Positions 1 to 8,580 of a stretch of 64,000 nucleotides of DNA are shown one piece after another (the stretch's first letter is position 1; the number at the start of each line of letters is the position of its first letter). A program made the translations under genes and the position numbers. Source of the stretch: Pandoraea aquatica (GTDB taxonomy: Bacteria > Pseudomonadota > Gammaproteobacteria > Burkholderiales > Burkholderiaceae); contig NZ_CABPSN010000001.1 in assembly GCF_902459565.1 (NCBI RefSeq), positions 744,001-808,000 on the forward strand. Reading direction: 5' to 3'. The notes under the pieces were generated by a model that did no database searches, had not been told where the DNA came from, and saw only the letters and a list, made by a program, of their open reading frames with translations.

Positions 1-477
1 CTCGCGACCTTCGTGAACGATGCCGGTACGGCCCCGGGCCGCTTCAACGTGTTCGATTACAAGGGCGCAACGGTCATTGCCGACTACGGCCATAACCCGG
101 ACGCCATCGCCGCGCTCACGCAGGCCATCGAAACCATGCCGGCGCGTCGTCGCTCGGTGGTGATTTCGGGTGCGGGTGACCGTCGGGACGAAGACATTCG
201 CCGTCAGACCGAAATCCTGGGCGGTGCGTTCGACGACGTGCTGCTCTATCAGGACCAGTGCCAGCGCGGCCGTGAAGACGGCGAAGTCATCCGCCTGCTG
301 CGTGAAGGACTGGTCGACGCACGTCGCACGAGCTACGTCGACGAGATCAACGGCGAGTTCATCGCCATCGACACCGCCCTCGCCCGTCTGCAACCCGGCG
401 ATCTGTGCCTGATCCTCATCGACCAGGTCGACGAAGCCCTCGCACACATCGCACAACGCGTTGGCGAGGCTGGTTGA
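1..477 (+). CDS. cphA: Cyanophycin synthetase, C-terminal part (5' end outside window)
   Basis: The reading frame is open from the first base and ends at a TGA at 475-477, so only the last ~158 residues are present. They match the C-terminal Mur-ligase-like domain of cyanophycin synthetase, the enzyme that polymerises aspartate and arginine into the storage polymer cyanophycin using ATP. Visible landmarks are ADYGHNPDAI near the start, typical of the Mur-ligase C-terminal lobe, and the GAGDRRDEDI segment that follows. A GTG at position 13 is internal, not a start. An inverted repeat lies just downstream. Family assignment is by recognition of the conserved C-terminus; the ATP-grasp half cannot be checked here. 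Confidence 0.88.
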   Translation, partial: LATFVNDAGTAPGRFNVFDYKGATVIADYGHNPDAIAALTQAIETMPARRRSVVISGAGDRRDEDIRRQTEILGGAFDDVLLYQDQCQRGREDGEVIRLLREGLVDARRTSYVDEINGEFIAIDTALARLQPGDLCLILIDQVDEALAHIAQRVGEAG

Positions 478-512
478 AGCTAGTTGAGGCCAGCGCTCGC
501 TGAGCCGCCGTC

Positions 513-530
513 AGGGAGCGCCCGCTCCCT
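513..530. terminator. Perfect palindrome between convergent genes
   Basis: AGGGAGCG (513-520) pairs with CGCTCCCT (523-530) across two bases. It sits between the end of the cyanophycin synthetase gene and the end of the convergent hypothetical gene. No clear T-run follows on either strand, so termination is an inference from position and stem. Confidence 0.4.
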
Positions 531-533
531 GCA

Positions 534-1454
534 TTAGATTCCTGCCCTTTGCTTGCACACGTGCTGTGCGGTGAAGGGCAGCGACATCGCTACCTCCCCG
601 CCTGCGGTTCGCCCCATTATCGTCGCGATCATCTGCCTCGATTGCGCCGCCCGAATATCGTCGCCCACCCAATGGAAGAACCGCGCCATCGACTCGCGCT
701 CTACAAGCGAACCGGTAATTCCAGCGAGGGCATCGTGTGCTGCGGAGGCGACCCGATGTACCGCCTCCCTGTCCAACCCAAGCAATAGGCTGCCGTCACC
801 CCCGACTGCCTCGCCTACGATTCGGAAGTTGGACGCCGCGTGGTCCTCCGTCAGCTCAGGCATCAACGCCAGCAAGGTGGCATCAGGGGGCATCCCCTCC
901 GGGCGCGTCATCAACAACTGCGTGGCCTCGGCCTGCGTGAGGTCCAGCCCCCGGTACGAAAACCCGCCATCCATGAGCGAAAGGCGCATATCTGTACCGG
1001 GAATACCGACAGCGATGAACTTGCCGTCGGTCAGATGCAGGCCCGTGTCTTCGGATTGCGACCATCGGCTGATGATTTCCGCACGGATATGCGGCTTTAG
1101 CGCACGGCTGAGTTGTGTCGCGTAGATGTCGAGTTGTGCCTCCGACATCGTGCGGCGAACGTGCTCGAAGCCGACCGGCGTCGTCGAGACGTGATTACGC
1201 ACGAGGCGTCGGACAAACGTTGCGCGATCGACATCGCGCTCAAAGCAGTGTTTGATGAATTTCCAGCCGTCGTTCTTGGTGAACGCAGCTTCGACCCGCT
1301 CTATCGCTTTGGTGAGTTCGGCAGACCCTGGAGAACAGTCTTGCAGGCACTGTTGCAAGGTGTTCATCGCCTGCGTGAGATGGGCAGACGGCGCTTCAAG
1401 ATTCCGGCACGGATTGAGTGCGCTTCTGAGCGCGTGAATTGCGCCCGTAATCAT
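534..1454 (-). CDS. Hypothetical protein, 306 aa
   Basis: An intact 306-aa frame that I do not recognise. It has no signal peptide, no clear membrane segment and no catalytic motif I can name. The N-terminal ~100 residues are predicted mainly helical and Leu/Ala-rich; the middle contains MDGGFSYRGLDLTQAEATQL, and the C-terminal third is again helical. It is convergent with cyanophycin synthetase and lies downstream of the LysR gene on the same strand, with ~240 bp between them. Composition resembles the neighbouring chromosomal genes, so it is probably resident. A secreted effector role cannot be excluded or supported from sequence alone. Confidence 0.6.
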   Translation of the reverse strand: MITGAIHALRSALNPCRNLEAPSAHLTQAMNTLQQCLQDCSPGSAELTKAIERVEAAFTKNDGWKFIKHCFERDVDRATFVRRLVRNHVSTTPVGFEHVRRTMSEAQLDIYATQLSRALKPHIRAEIISRWSQSEDTGLHLTDGKFIAVGIPGTDMRLSLMDGGFSYRGLDLTQAEATQLLMTRPEGMPPDATLLALMPELTEDHAASNFRIVGEAVGGDGSLLLGLDREAVHRVASAAHDALAGITGSLVERESMARFFHWVGDDIRAAQSRQMIATIMGRTAGGEVAMSLPFTAQHVCKQRAGI

Positions 1455-1608
1455 CGCGGCCCTTTGCGCGGCGGCGGATTCGAGGCGGTCAGCGGGCAGG
1501 TGTAGTGGTGAAAATCGGCACCACCGATGACGGTCGGGGCAGTCAGACAGCGAGGCAGTGCAAACGGCAGACGGTCATCCGTCGATAACGTCGAGGTCAT
1601 ATTGAGCG

Positions 1609-1678
1609 GGGGACGGATAGGACCGTCCCCATCTGTTTGCGGTGAAAGAGCCCAATTTTTCCATTAGGGCCCTTTCAC
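1609..1678. repeat. Two adjacent inverted repeats downstream of the LysR gene
   Basis: First stem: GGGGACGG (1609-1616) with CCGTCCCC (1623-1630), 6-base loop. Second stem: 1642-1653 with 1667-1678, 12 bp with one mismatch and a 13-base A/T-rich loop. They follow the LysR stop codon on the minus strand and may act as terminator or RNA-processing structures, though no T-run is seen. Confidence 0.5.
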
Positions 1679-1695
1679 ACGCGTGCAGAAATCGC

Positions 1696-2712
1696 TCAAA
1701 CAACCACTTCCTGCGGTGCCATTTCCGTGCCGTATGCTGCCCAGCGATTGTCGCCGTCGTCGGCGGCGGCCACGGTCGGTTTGCACTGACCGGCCGTTTC
1801 GTCGAGCCCTTGAAGCAACGGACAGCGCTCGAAGATTTCAGCGATGAAGTCGACAAATACGCGTACTTTTGGCGACAGATGACGGTTATGCGGGTACACC
1901 GCCGAAATCGGCATGGGCGGCGGTTTCCATTGATGCAGGATCTCGACCAACTGCCCGGATTGCAGATACGGCAACGCCATGAAGCGCGCCAGTTGCACGG
2001 TGCCGAAACCCGACAGCCCGAGTTGGAGATACGCCTCGGCGTCGTTCACCGCCACCGACCCCTGCATGTGGATTTCGACTTCCTTGCCGTCGACGACGAA
2101 CTGCTCTTCGATCACGCGGCCCGTGCGGCTCGAAAAATAGTGCACCGCCGTGTGACGCTGAAGGTCGTCCAGCGTATGCGGCATACCCATGCGCTCAAGG
2201 TAAGCCGGCGACGCGCACGTCAGGCTCTGAAACATGCCCACACGCCGCGCGACGAGGCTCGAATCCTGAAGCGTGCCCACGCGCAACACACAATCCACCC
2301 CTTCCTGAATCAGGTCGACGGGCTTGTCGCCCATGCCGACCATCAATTCGATTTCCGGATAGCGGTCGTGAAATTCGCACAGTGACGGCAGCACAACGAG
2401 TTTGCCGAGTGAGCCCGGCATATCGATGCGCAGCTTGCCACGCACGCGCTGGCTGCTCTCGCGGAAAGACGACTCCGTCTCTTCGATATCCGCGAGGATG
2501 CGCAGGCAGCGCTCGTAATAGGCCGCGCCGTCCGGCGTCAGGTTGAGTCTGCGGGTCGTACGCTGGAGCAAACGCGTGCCCAGATGCGACTCCAGATTCT
2601 GAATGATCGTGGTCACCGAGGTACGCGGCAACCCGAGGTTGTCGGCGGCACGCGAGAAGCTGTTCGCCTCGACCACCCGCGTGAAGACCTGCATCGCTTG
2701 CAAGCGATCCAT
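1696..2712 (-). CDS. LysR-family transcriptional regulator (CrgA/DmlR-like)
   Basis: A 338-aa LysR-type regulator. The N-terminal winged helix-turn-helix spans about residues 1-60 (FTRVVEANSFSRAADNLGLP, then the recognition helix), followed by the substrate-binding-type effector domain from about residue 90. The chosen ATG at 2712 is preceded by GGGGAA; a frame extension to 2826 lacks the family start. The protein is about 35 residues longer than typical members because of a C-terminal tail. It is transcribed divergently from the hydrolase/RND efflux operon, the usual arrangement for a local regulator of that operon. The sequence is closer to the CrgA/DmlR subgroup than to MexT, so it should not be called mexT. 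Confidence 0.9.
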   Translation of the reverse strand: MDRLQAMQVFTRVVEANSFSRAADNLGLPRTSVTTIIQNLESHLGTRLLQRTTRRLNLTPDGAAYYERCLRILADIEETESSFRESSQRVRGKLRIDMPGSLGKLVVLPSLCEFHDRYPEIELMVGMGDKPVDLIQEGVDCVLRVGTLQDSSLVARRVGMFQSLTCASPAYLERMGMPHTLDDLQRHTAVHYFSSRTGRVIEEQFVVDGKEVEIHMQGSVAVNDAEAYLQLGLSGFGTVQLARFMALPYLQSGQLVEILHQWKPPPMPISAVYPHNRHLSPKVRVFVDFIAEIFERCPLLQGLDETAGQCKPTVAAADDGDNRWAAYGTEMAPQEVVV

Positions 2713-2741
2713 GATATTTCCCCATTGAAGACACTGTTGCA

Positions 2742-2861
2742 CTGGCCGAACAGGCGAAATCTGCGAAATTTTGCCTCCGTCGAAACTGCATATGCTTATT
2801 GGTCGACGGCATAAGCCAATGCCCATAAGGCCGAGACCGATTAGTCGAGCTGGCCGAACAG
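2742..2861. promoter_or_regulatory. Divergent regulatory region with LysR-box-like repeat
   Basis: The gap between the LysR gene and the hydrolase holds GCTTAT-N11-ATAAGC (2794-2816), the T-N11-A form typical of LysR boxes. A 12-bp direct repeat CTGGCCGAACAG lies at 2742-2753 and 2850-2861, flanking the box. Both are plausible binding sites for the divergent regulator; this is inferred from position and symmetry. Confidence 0.5.
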
Positions 2862-2962
2862 TGTTGCCAAATTATAGGCGTTTATCCCAATGTCCGTGGC
2901 CTCTAGACTTCGCTCCATCGAATGTCATCAGAGGGGTATCGCTCGCGCGAACCCGAAGCCAT

Positions 2963-3910
2963 ATGTCAGCCAACGCCAAGTCGCCCTCGGGAAAGCCGAC
3001 TCAACCGGATAAGCCGGGCAAAGCCGGTAAGACCGGAACGCTGTCCAGGACGGACGACGGACTGCGCATCGAAGAGGTCAGCATCCCGGGCCATTCGGCG
3101 CCGGTCACGCTGCGCCTTTACCGGCCGGTCGGCCTCGCCACGCCGGGCGCGGCGGACGCGCACGCCGGTCAGCCGGGTGTCGTGGTTCCGCTCGAAGCGC
3201 ACCTGCCCGCCGTGTTGTACTTCCACGGCGGCGGTTTTTGCAAGGGTTCGCTTGACGATGGCGACGCTGCCGCGCGCTACCTCGCCTCGAACGTCCCGGC
3301 GCTGGTCGTCTCGGTCGGTTACTCGCTCGCCCCCGAACACCCGTTCCCGGCGGCGCCCGAAGACGCCTGGTGCGCCGCCCTCTGGCTGCATCGTCACGCG
3401 CGCCGATACGGTGCCAGCCCGCGCCGTCTGGCCGTGGCCGGGCACGACGCTGGCGGCAACATCGCCGCCGCCCTCACGATGATTGCCCGCGATCGGGGCG
3501 AAATCACGGTATCGGCGCAAGCGCTGCTCGCACCGCTGCTCGATCCCAGCATGACGCGTCTGGCCGATGGCCGCACGCCCAGCGACATCGAAGCGAGCGA
3601 GTGCGCCCGTTGCTATCGCGCCTACTTGCCGCATGCCACGCAGCGTCTGCATCCGTACGCCGCACCGCTGGAATCGCGCCGTCTCGCGGGCCTGCCGCCC
3701 ACGCTGATCGCCTCCGCCGAACACGACCTGTTGCACGTCGAAGCTGAAAAATACGCTGCCGAACTCATCGCGGCCGGCGTGCCGACAGAAGTCACGCGCC
3801 ATCGCAGCGCGTCCCATTACGGCCTGGCCGCCCTGCCCGCAGCGCTGCGGGAGGTGGCCACCTTCCTGACACGTCGGCTGGCACTGCCTGCCACCGGCTC
3901 TACCCAGTGA
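2963..3910 (+). CDS. Alpha/beta hydrolase (HSL family) with Asp at the nucleophile position
   Basis: A 315-aa hormone-sensitive-lipase-type alpha/beta hydrolase. The oxyanion motif HGGGF is present, and the C-terminal acid and histidine appear in EHDLL and SASHYGL. The nucleophile elbow, normally GDSAGG, reads GHDAGG, so Asp162 replaces the catalytic serine. Asp nucleophiles are known in dehalogenases and epoxide hydrolases of the wider fold but not in ordinary HSL esterases. The ATG at 2963 is chosen because the conserved fold begins ~50 residues later; its Shine-Dalgarno is weak. The first ~35 residues are Lys/Pro-rich and look disordered. It is the first gene before the efflux operon, 28 bp upstream of the adaptor. 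Confidence 0.8.
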   Translation: MSANAKSPSGKPTQPDKPGKAGKTGTLSRTDDGLRIEEVSIPGHSAPVTLRLYRPVGLATPGAADAHAGQPGVVVPLEAHLPAVLYFHGGGFCKGSLDDGDAAARYLASNVPALVVSVGYSLAPEHPFPAAPEDAWCAALWLHRHARRYGASPRRLAVAGHDAGGNIAAALTMIARDRGEITVSAQALLAPLLDPSMTRLADGRTPSDIEASECARCYRAYLPHATQRLHPYAAPLESRRLAGLPPTLIASAEHDLLHVEAEKYAAELIAAGVPTEVTRHRSASHYGLAALPAALREVATFLTRRLALPATGSTQ

Positions 3911-3938
3911 GTCCAATCCGATCCCGGAGATTTGAATA

Positions 3939-5291
3939 ATGACCACCCTCGCTCGCAAACCCGTACTTATCGCCGCTGCCGCCACGGCCGCGCTCCTGGC
4001 CATCGGCACGCTCACTGTCGTGCGCGTCGATGCCAGCACGCCCGCCGCGCAAGTCATGCCAACCGTCGAAGTCGACGTTGCCAACGTCCTCTCGCGCACC
4101 GTCACCGACTGGCAGAGCTACTCCGGCCGTCTCGACGCTGTGGATCGCGTCGATATCAAGCCGCTCGTGTCAGGCACCATCACCGCCGTGCATTTCAAGG
4201 ACGGCCAGCTCGTGAAGAAGGGCGACGCCCTGTTTACGATCGATCCGCGTCCGTACGCGGCGGAAGTCGACCGCGCCGCCGCGCAACTCGCGTCCGCTCA
4301 GGCGCGTGACGTCTTCACCAGCACCGACCTCGCGCGTGCGCAGCGACTGATCGCGGATAACGCCATCGCGAAGAAGGACTTCGATCAGAAGGAAAACGCT
4401 GCACGCGAAGCCGTCGCCAACGTGAAGGCCTCGCAAGCTGCGCTGGAAACGGCCCGCATCAACCTCGGCTACACGCAGATCGTGGCCCCGGTGGCCGGTC
4501 GCGTCTCGCGTGCGGAAATCACCGTGGGCAACACCGTCTCGGCAGGTGCGCAATCGCCCGCGCTGACGACGGTGGTGTCCGTCTCGCCGATCTACGCGGC
4601 CTTCGACGTCGACGAGCAAACGTACCTGCGCTATCTCTCGAAGGACACCAAGACGAACGGCGTGCCGGTCGATCTGGGTCTCGCCAACGAGTCGGGTTAC
4701 TCGCGCAAGGGCACGGTGTACTCGGTGGATAACCGCTTCGACACCACGTCCGGCACGATCCGCGTGCGTGCGCGCTTCGACAACGCCGATGGCGCGCTCG
4801 TCCCGGGGCTGTATGCACGGATTCGCGTCGGTGGCGGCGAGCCGCACCCGGCCCTGCTGGTGGACGAAGCCGCTGTCGGCACCGACCAGAGCAAGAAGTA
4901 CGTGATGGTGGTCGATCAGGCCAACAAGGCGCAGTACCGCGAAGTGCAGCTGGGCGAACGCCACGGCGGTCTCGTGGAAATCGCCGGCGGCCTGAAGGAC
5001 GGCGAGCGCATCGTGGTGAACGGTCTGCAACGCATCCGTCCGGGCGACGCCGTTACGCCGAAGGTCGTGAAGATGGCCGGCGACACGGGCGACGCGCACG
5101 ACATCGCACCGACGGCCGTTGCAGCGACTGGGGCAGCGACCGGTGCAGCAGACGCCGCCAAGGCCCCTGCCCCGGCGCCCGCAGCCGCCGCTAACGACGC
5201 ACCGACTACGCAGAAAACTTCGCAGAACGACAGCAAGACGCAATCGGTTGCCGCCACGAAAGCCGCGGCGAAAACCGCTTCGCGTTCGTAA
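3939..5291 (+). CDS. RND efflux periplasmic adaptor (MexE/AcrA family)
   Basis: A 450-aa membrane-fusion protein that links an inner-membrane RND pump to an outer-membrane channel. It has an N-terminal hydrophobic segment (about residues 8-25) without a lipobox cysteine, then a biotinyl-lipoyl domain, an alpha-hairpin (Ala/Asp/Lys-rich, about 100-170), the second lipoyl half (GYTQIVAPVAGRVSRAEI) and the beta-barrel domain. The last ~65 residues form an Ala/Pro-rich tail beyond the usual family end. The gene lies between the hydrolase and the RND permease (91 bp gap) in one operon. MexE/BpeE-like by partner similarity; exact substrates cannot be read from sequence. Confidence 0.92.
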   Translation: MTTLARKPVLIAAAATAALLAIGTLTVVRVDASTPAAQVMPTVEVDVANVLSRTVTDWQSYSGRLDAVDRVDIKPLVSGTITAVHFKDGQLVKKGDALFTIDPRPYAAEVDRAAAQLASAQARDVFTSTDLARAQRLIADNAIAKKDFDQKENAAREAVANVKASQAALETARINLGYTQIVAPVAGRVSRAEITVGNTVSAGAQSPALTTVVSVSPIYAAFDVDEQTYLRYLSKDTKTNGVPVDLGLANESGYSRKGTVYSVDNRFDTTSGTIRVRARFDNADGALVPGLYARIRVGGGEPHPALLVDEAAVGTDQSKKYVMVVDQANKAQYREVQLGERHGGLVEIAGGLKDGERIVVNGLQRIRPGDAVTPKVVKMAGDTGDAHDIAPTAVAATGAATGAADAAKAPAPAPAAAANDAPTTQKTSQNDSKTQSVAATKAAAKTASRS

Positions 5292-5382
5292 GTTCGCAAC
5301 GACTGTCGAGCACTTGATGCGAGAAATGCGCGTGCAGGCACACAGCAACATTGCACGCTGAACGACACCCCAGAGTTTCGTC

Positions 5383-8300
5383 ATGAACATCTCAAAATTT
5401 TTCATCGACCGGCCCATTTTTGCGGGCGTGCTTTCGGTCCTCACGCTGCTGGCCGGCCTGATCGCCGTGTTCCAGCTGCCGATTTCGGAATACCCGGAAG
5501 TGGTTCCGCCGTCGGTCGTCGTGCACGCTCAATACCCCGGCGCGAACCCGAAGGTGATCGCCGAGACCGTTGCATCTCCGCTCGAAGAGCAGATCAACGG
5601 TGTGGAAAACATGCTGTACATGCAGTCGCAGGCCAACAGCGACGGCAACCTCACCACGACCGTGACCTTCCGCCTGGGCACCGACCCGGACAAGGCGCAG
5701 CAGCTCGTGCAGAACCGTGTCTCGCAAGCGCTGCCGCGCCTGCCTGACGACGTGCAGCGTCTCGGTGTGACGACGATCAAGTCCTCGCCCACGCTCACGA
5801 TGGTCGTGCACCTGATCTCGCCGAACGACCGTTACGACATGACCTACCTGCGCAACTACGCGCTCATCAACGTCAAGGATCGCCTCTCGCGAATCAAGGG
5901 CGTGGGTGAAGTGCAGATGTGGGGTGCAGGTGACTACTCGATGCGTGTCTGGCTCGATCCGGCCAAGGTCGCACAGCGCGGCCTGACGGCGTCGGACGTG
6001 GTGCGCTCGATTCGCGAACAGAACGTGCAAGTGGCTGCCGGTGTGATCGGCGCAACGCCTGCCGGCCCGAACACGCCGTTGCAGTTGAACGTGAATACGC
6101 GCGGTCGTCTGAACACGGAAGAAGAGTTCCGCGACATCATTCTGAAGACCTCGCCGGACGGCGCCGTCACGCACCTGAGCGATGTGGCCCGCGTGCAACT
6201 CGACGCGTCGTCGTACAGCCTGCGCTCGTTGCTCGACAACAAGCCGGCCATCGGCCTCGGTATCAACCAGTCGCCGGGCGCGAACTCGCTGCAAATTTCG
6301 GACGACGTCCGTGCCGCGATGGCCGACCTGCAAAAGGACATGCCCCCGGGCGTGGAATACCGAATCGCGTATGACCCGACGCAGTTCGTTCGCTCGTCGA
6401 TCGAAGCCGTGGTGCACACGCTGCTCGAAGCCATCGCCCTCGTGGTGCTGGTGGTGATCGTGTTCCTGCAAACATGGCGTGCGTCGATCATTCCGCTGCT
6501 CGCCGTGCCGGTGTCCATCGTCGGTACGTTCGCCCTGCTGCTCGGCTTCGGCTACTCGATCAACGCGCTGTCGCTGTTCGGGATGGTGCTCGCCATCGGT
6601 ATCGTGGTGGACGATGCGATCGTGGTGGTGGAAAACGTCGAACGGAATATCGCGGCGGGCTTATCGCCCAAGGAAGCGACGTATCAGGCGATGCGTGAAG
6701 TGAGCGGGCCGATTATCGCCATCGCGCTGACGCTGGTCGCCGTGTTCGTGCCGCTCGCGTTCATGTCGGGGCTGACGGGTCAGTTCTACAAGCAGTTCGC
6801 CATGACCATCGCCATCTCGACGGTGATCTCGGCCTTCAACTCGCTGACGCTCTCCCCGGCCATGGCCGCCCTGCTGCTCAAGGACCATCACGCCAAGCCG
6901 GACTGGCTCACGCGTCAGATGAATCGTTATCTGGGTGGTTTCTTCGCCGCGTTCAACCGCGTGTTCCATCGTGGTTCGGAGAAGTACGGTCAGGGTGTGA
7001 CCCGCGTGATCGGTCGCAAGGCCGTCATGATGGCGATCTTCGCGGTGCTGCTCGGCGTCACGATGTTGCTCGGCAAGGTGGTCCCAGGTGGCTTCGTGCC
7101 GGCGCAGGATAAGGAATACCTGATCGCCTTCGCCCAGTTGCCTAACGGTGCATCGCTCGACCGCACCGACAAGGTGATTCGCGATATGTCGGAAATCGCG
7201 CTGAAGACCCCTGGCGTGAAGAACGCCGTGGCGTTCCCGGGTCTGTCGGTGAACGGTTTCACCAACTCGTCGTCGGCCGGTATCGTGTTCGTCACGCTCA
7301 AGCCGTTCAGCGAACGCAAGGACAAGTCGCTGTCGGCCGGTGCCATCGCGGCAAAGCTCAACGGCGAGTATTCGAAGAACAAGGACTCGTTCATTGCCGT
7401 GTTCCCGCCCCCGCCGGTGCTGGGTCTGGGTACGCTCGGCGGCTTCAAGCTGCAAGTGGAAGACCGTGGCGCACTCGGCTACGAAGCACTGAACGACGCC
7501 ACGCAGGCGTTCATCAAGAAGGCTTCGCAGACGAAGGAACTGGGCCCGACGTTCTCGTCGTATCAGATCAACGTGCCGCAACTCAACGTCGACCTCGACC
7601 GTGTGAAGGCCAAGCAGCTCGGTGTGCCGATCACCGACGTGTTCGACACCATGCAGATCTACCTCGGCTCGCTGTACGTGAACGACTTCAACAAGTTCGG
7701 TCGCGTGTATCAGGTCCGGGTGCAAGCCGACGCGCCGTATCGTGCGCACGCCGACGACATCGGCCTGCTCAAGACGCGTAACGTCAATGGCGACATGGTC
7801 CCGCTCTCGTCGCTGGTGAAAGTCTCGCCGACGTACGGTCCGGAAATGGTGGTGCGTTACAACGGCTACACCGCTGCCGACATCAACGGCGGCCCGGCCC
7901 CGGGTTACTCGTCGGGTCAGGCACAGGCGGCTGTGGAACGTATCGCAGCGGAAACGTTGCCGCGCGGTGTGAAGTTCGAATGGACGGACCTGACGTATCA
8001 GCAGATCCTCGCCGGCGACTCCGCACTGTGGGTGTTCCCGATCTCGGTGCTGCTGGTGTTCCTGGTGCTGGCTGCGCAGTACGAAAGCCTGACGCTGCCG
8101 CTCGCCGTGATCATGATCGTGCCGATGAGCATCATGTCCGCGCTGTTCGGTGTGTGGCTCACGCGAGGGGATAACAACATCTTCACGCAGATCGGTTTGA
8201 TGGTGCTGGTGGGGCTATCCGCGAAGAACGCGATTCTGATCGTAGAGTTTGCGCGGGAACTGGAAATGCAGGGTCGTACGGCCATCGCTGCCGCTATCGA

Positions 8301-8568
8301 AGCCAGCCGTCTGCGTCTGCGCCCGATTCTGATGACGTCCATCGCGTTCATCATGGGTGTGGTGCCGCTGGTGACGTCGACGGGCGCAGGTTCGGAAATG
8401 CGTCATGCCATGGGTGTGGCCGTGTTCTTCGGCATGATCGGTGTGACCGGTTTCGGTCTGGTCCTGACGCCGGTGTTCTACGTGCTGCTGCGTACGCTGG
8501 CTGGCAAGAAGCCGCTGCATAGTGCACACGCATCGACCATGCCCGCCAACGTCAAATCCGAAGTCTGA
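5383..8568 (+). CDS. RND multidrug efflux permease (MexF/BpeF-like, HAE1 family)
   Basis: A 1061-aa inner-membrane proton/drug antiporter of full family length. It begins with the classic FFIDRPIFAGVLS first membrane helix, and has the proton-relay Asp pair in VVDDAIVVVENVER within TM4 and the Lys of TM10 in GLSAKNAILIVEFA. Two large periplasmic loops follow TM1 and TM7. The N-terminal 200 residues resemble MexF of Pseudomonas and BpeF of Burkholderia more than AcrB, including PISEYPEVVPP and LTMVVHLISPNDRYDM. MexEF/BpeEF pumps export chloramphenicol, trimethoprim and quinolones; substrate range here is inference. Only 12 bp separate it from the preferred start of the outer-membrane factor. 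Confidence 0.95.
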   Translation: MNISKFFIDRPIFAGVLSVLTLLAGLIAVFQLPISEYPEVVPPSVVVHAQYPGANPKVIAETVASPLEEQINGVENMLYMQSQANSDGNLTTTVTFRLGTDPDKAQQLVQNRVSQALPRLPDDVQRLGVTTIKSSPTLTMVVHLISPNDRYDMTYLRNYALINVKDRLSRIKGVGEVQMWGAGDYSMRVWLDPAKVAQRGLTASDVVRSIREQNVQVAAGVIGATPAGPNTPLQLNVNTRGRLNTEEEFRDIILKTSPDGAVTHLSDVARVQLDASSYSLRSLLDNKPAIGLGINQSPGANSLQISDDVRAAMADLQKDMPPGVEYRIAYDPTQFVRSSIEAVVHTLLEAIALVVLVVIVFLQTWRASIIPLLAVPVSIVGTFALLLGFGYSINALSLFGMVLAIGIVVDDAIVVVENVERNIAAGLSPKEATYQAMREVSGPIIAIALTLVAVFVPLAFMSGLTGQFYKQFAMTIAISTVISAFNSLTLSPAMAALLLKDHHAKPDWLTRQMNRYLGGFFAAFNRVFHRGSEKYGQGVTRVIGRKAVMMAIFAVLLGVTMLLGKVVPGGFVPAQDKEYLIAFAQLPNGASLDRTDKVIRDMSEIALKTPGVKNAVAFPGLSVNGFTNSSSAGIVFVTLKPFSERKDKSLSAGAIAAKLNGEYSKNKDSFIAVFPPPPVLGLGTLGGFKLQVEDRGALGYEALNDATQAFIKKASQTKELGPTFSSYQINVPQLNVDLDRVKAKQLGVPITDVFDTMQIYLGSLYVNDFNKFGRVYQVRVQADAPYRAHADDIGLLKTRNVNGDMVPLSSLVKVSPTYGPEMVVRYNGYTAADINGGPAPGYSSGQAQAAVERIAAETLPRGVKFEWTDLTYQQILAGDSALWVFPISVLLVFLVLAAQYESLTLPLAVIMIVPMSIMSALFGVWLTRGDNNIFTQIGLMVLVGLSAKNAILIVEFARELEMQGRTAIAAAIEASRLRLRPILMTSIAFIMGVVPLVTSTGAGSEMRHAMGVAVFFGMIGVTGFGLVLTPVFYVLLRTLAGKKPLHSAHASTMPANVKSEV

Positions 8569-8580
8569 AGGATGCCAATC

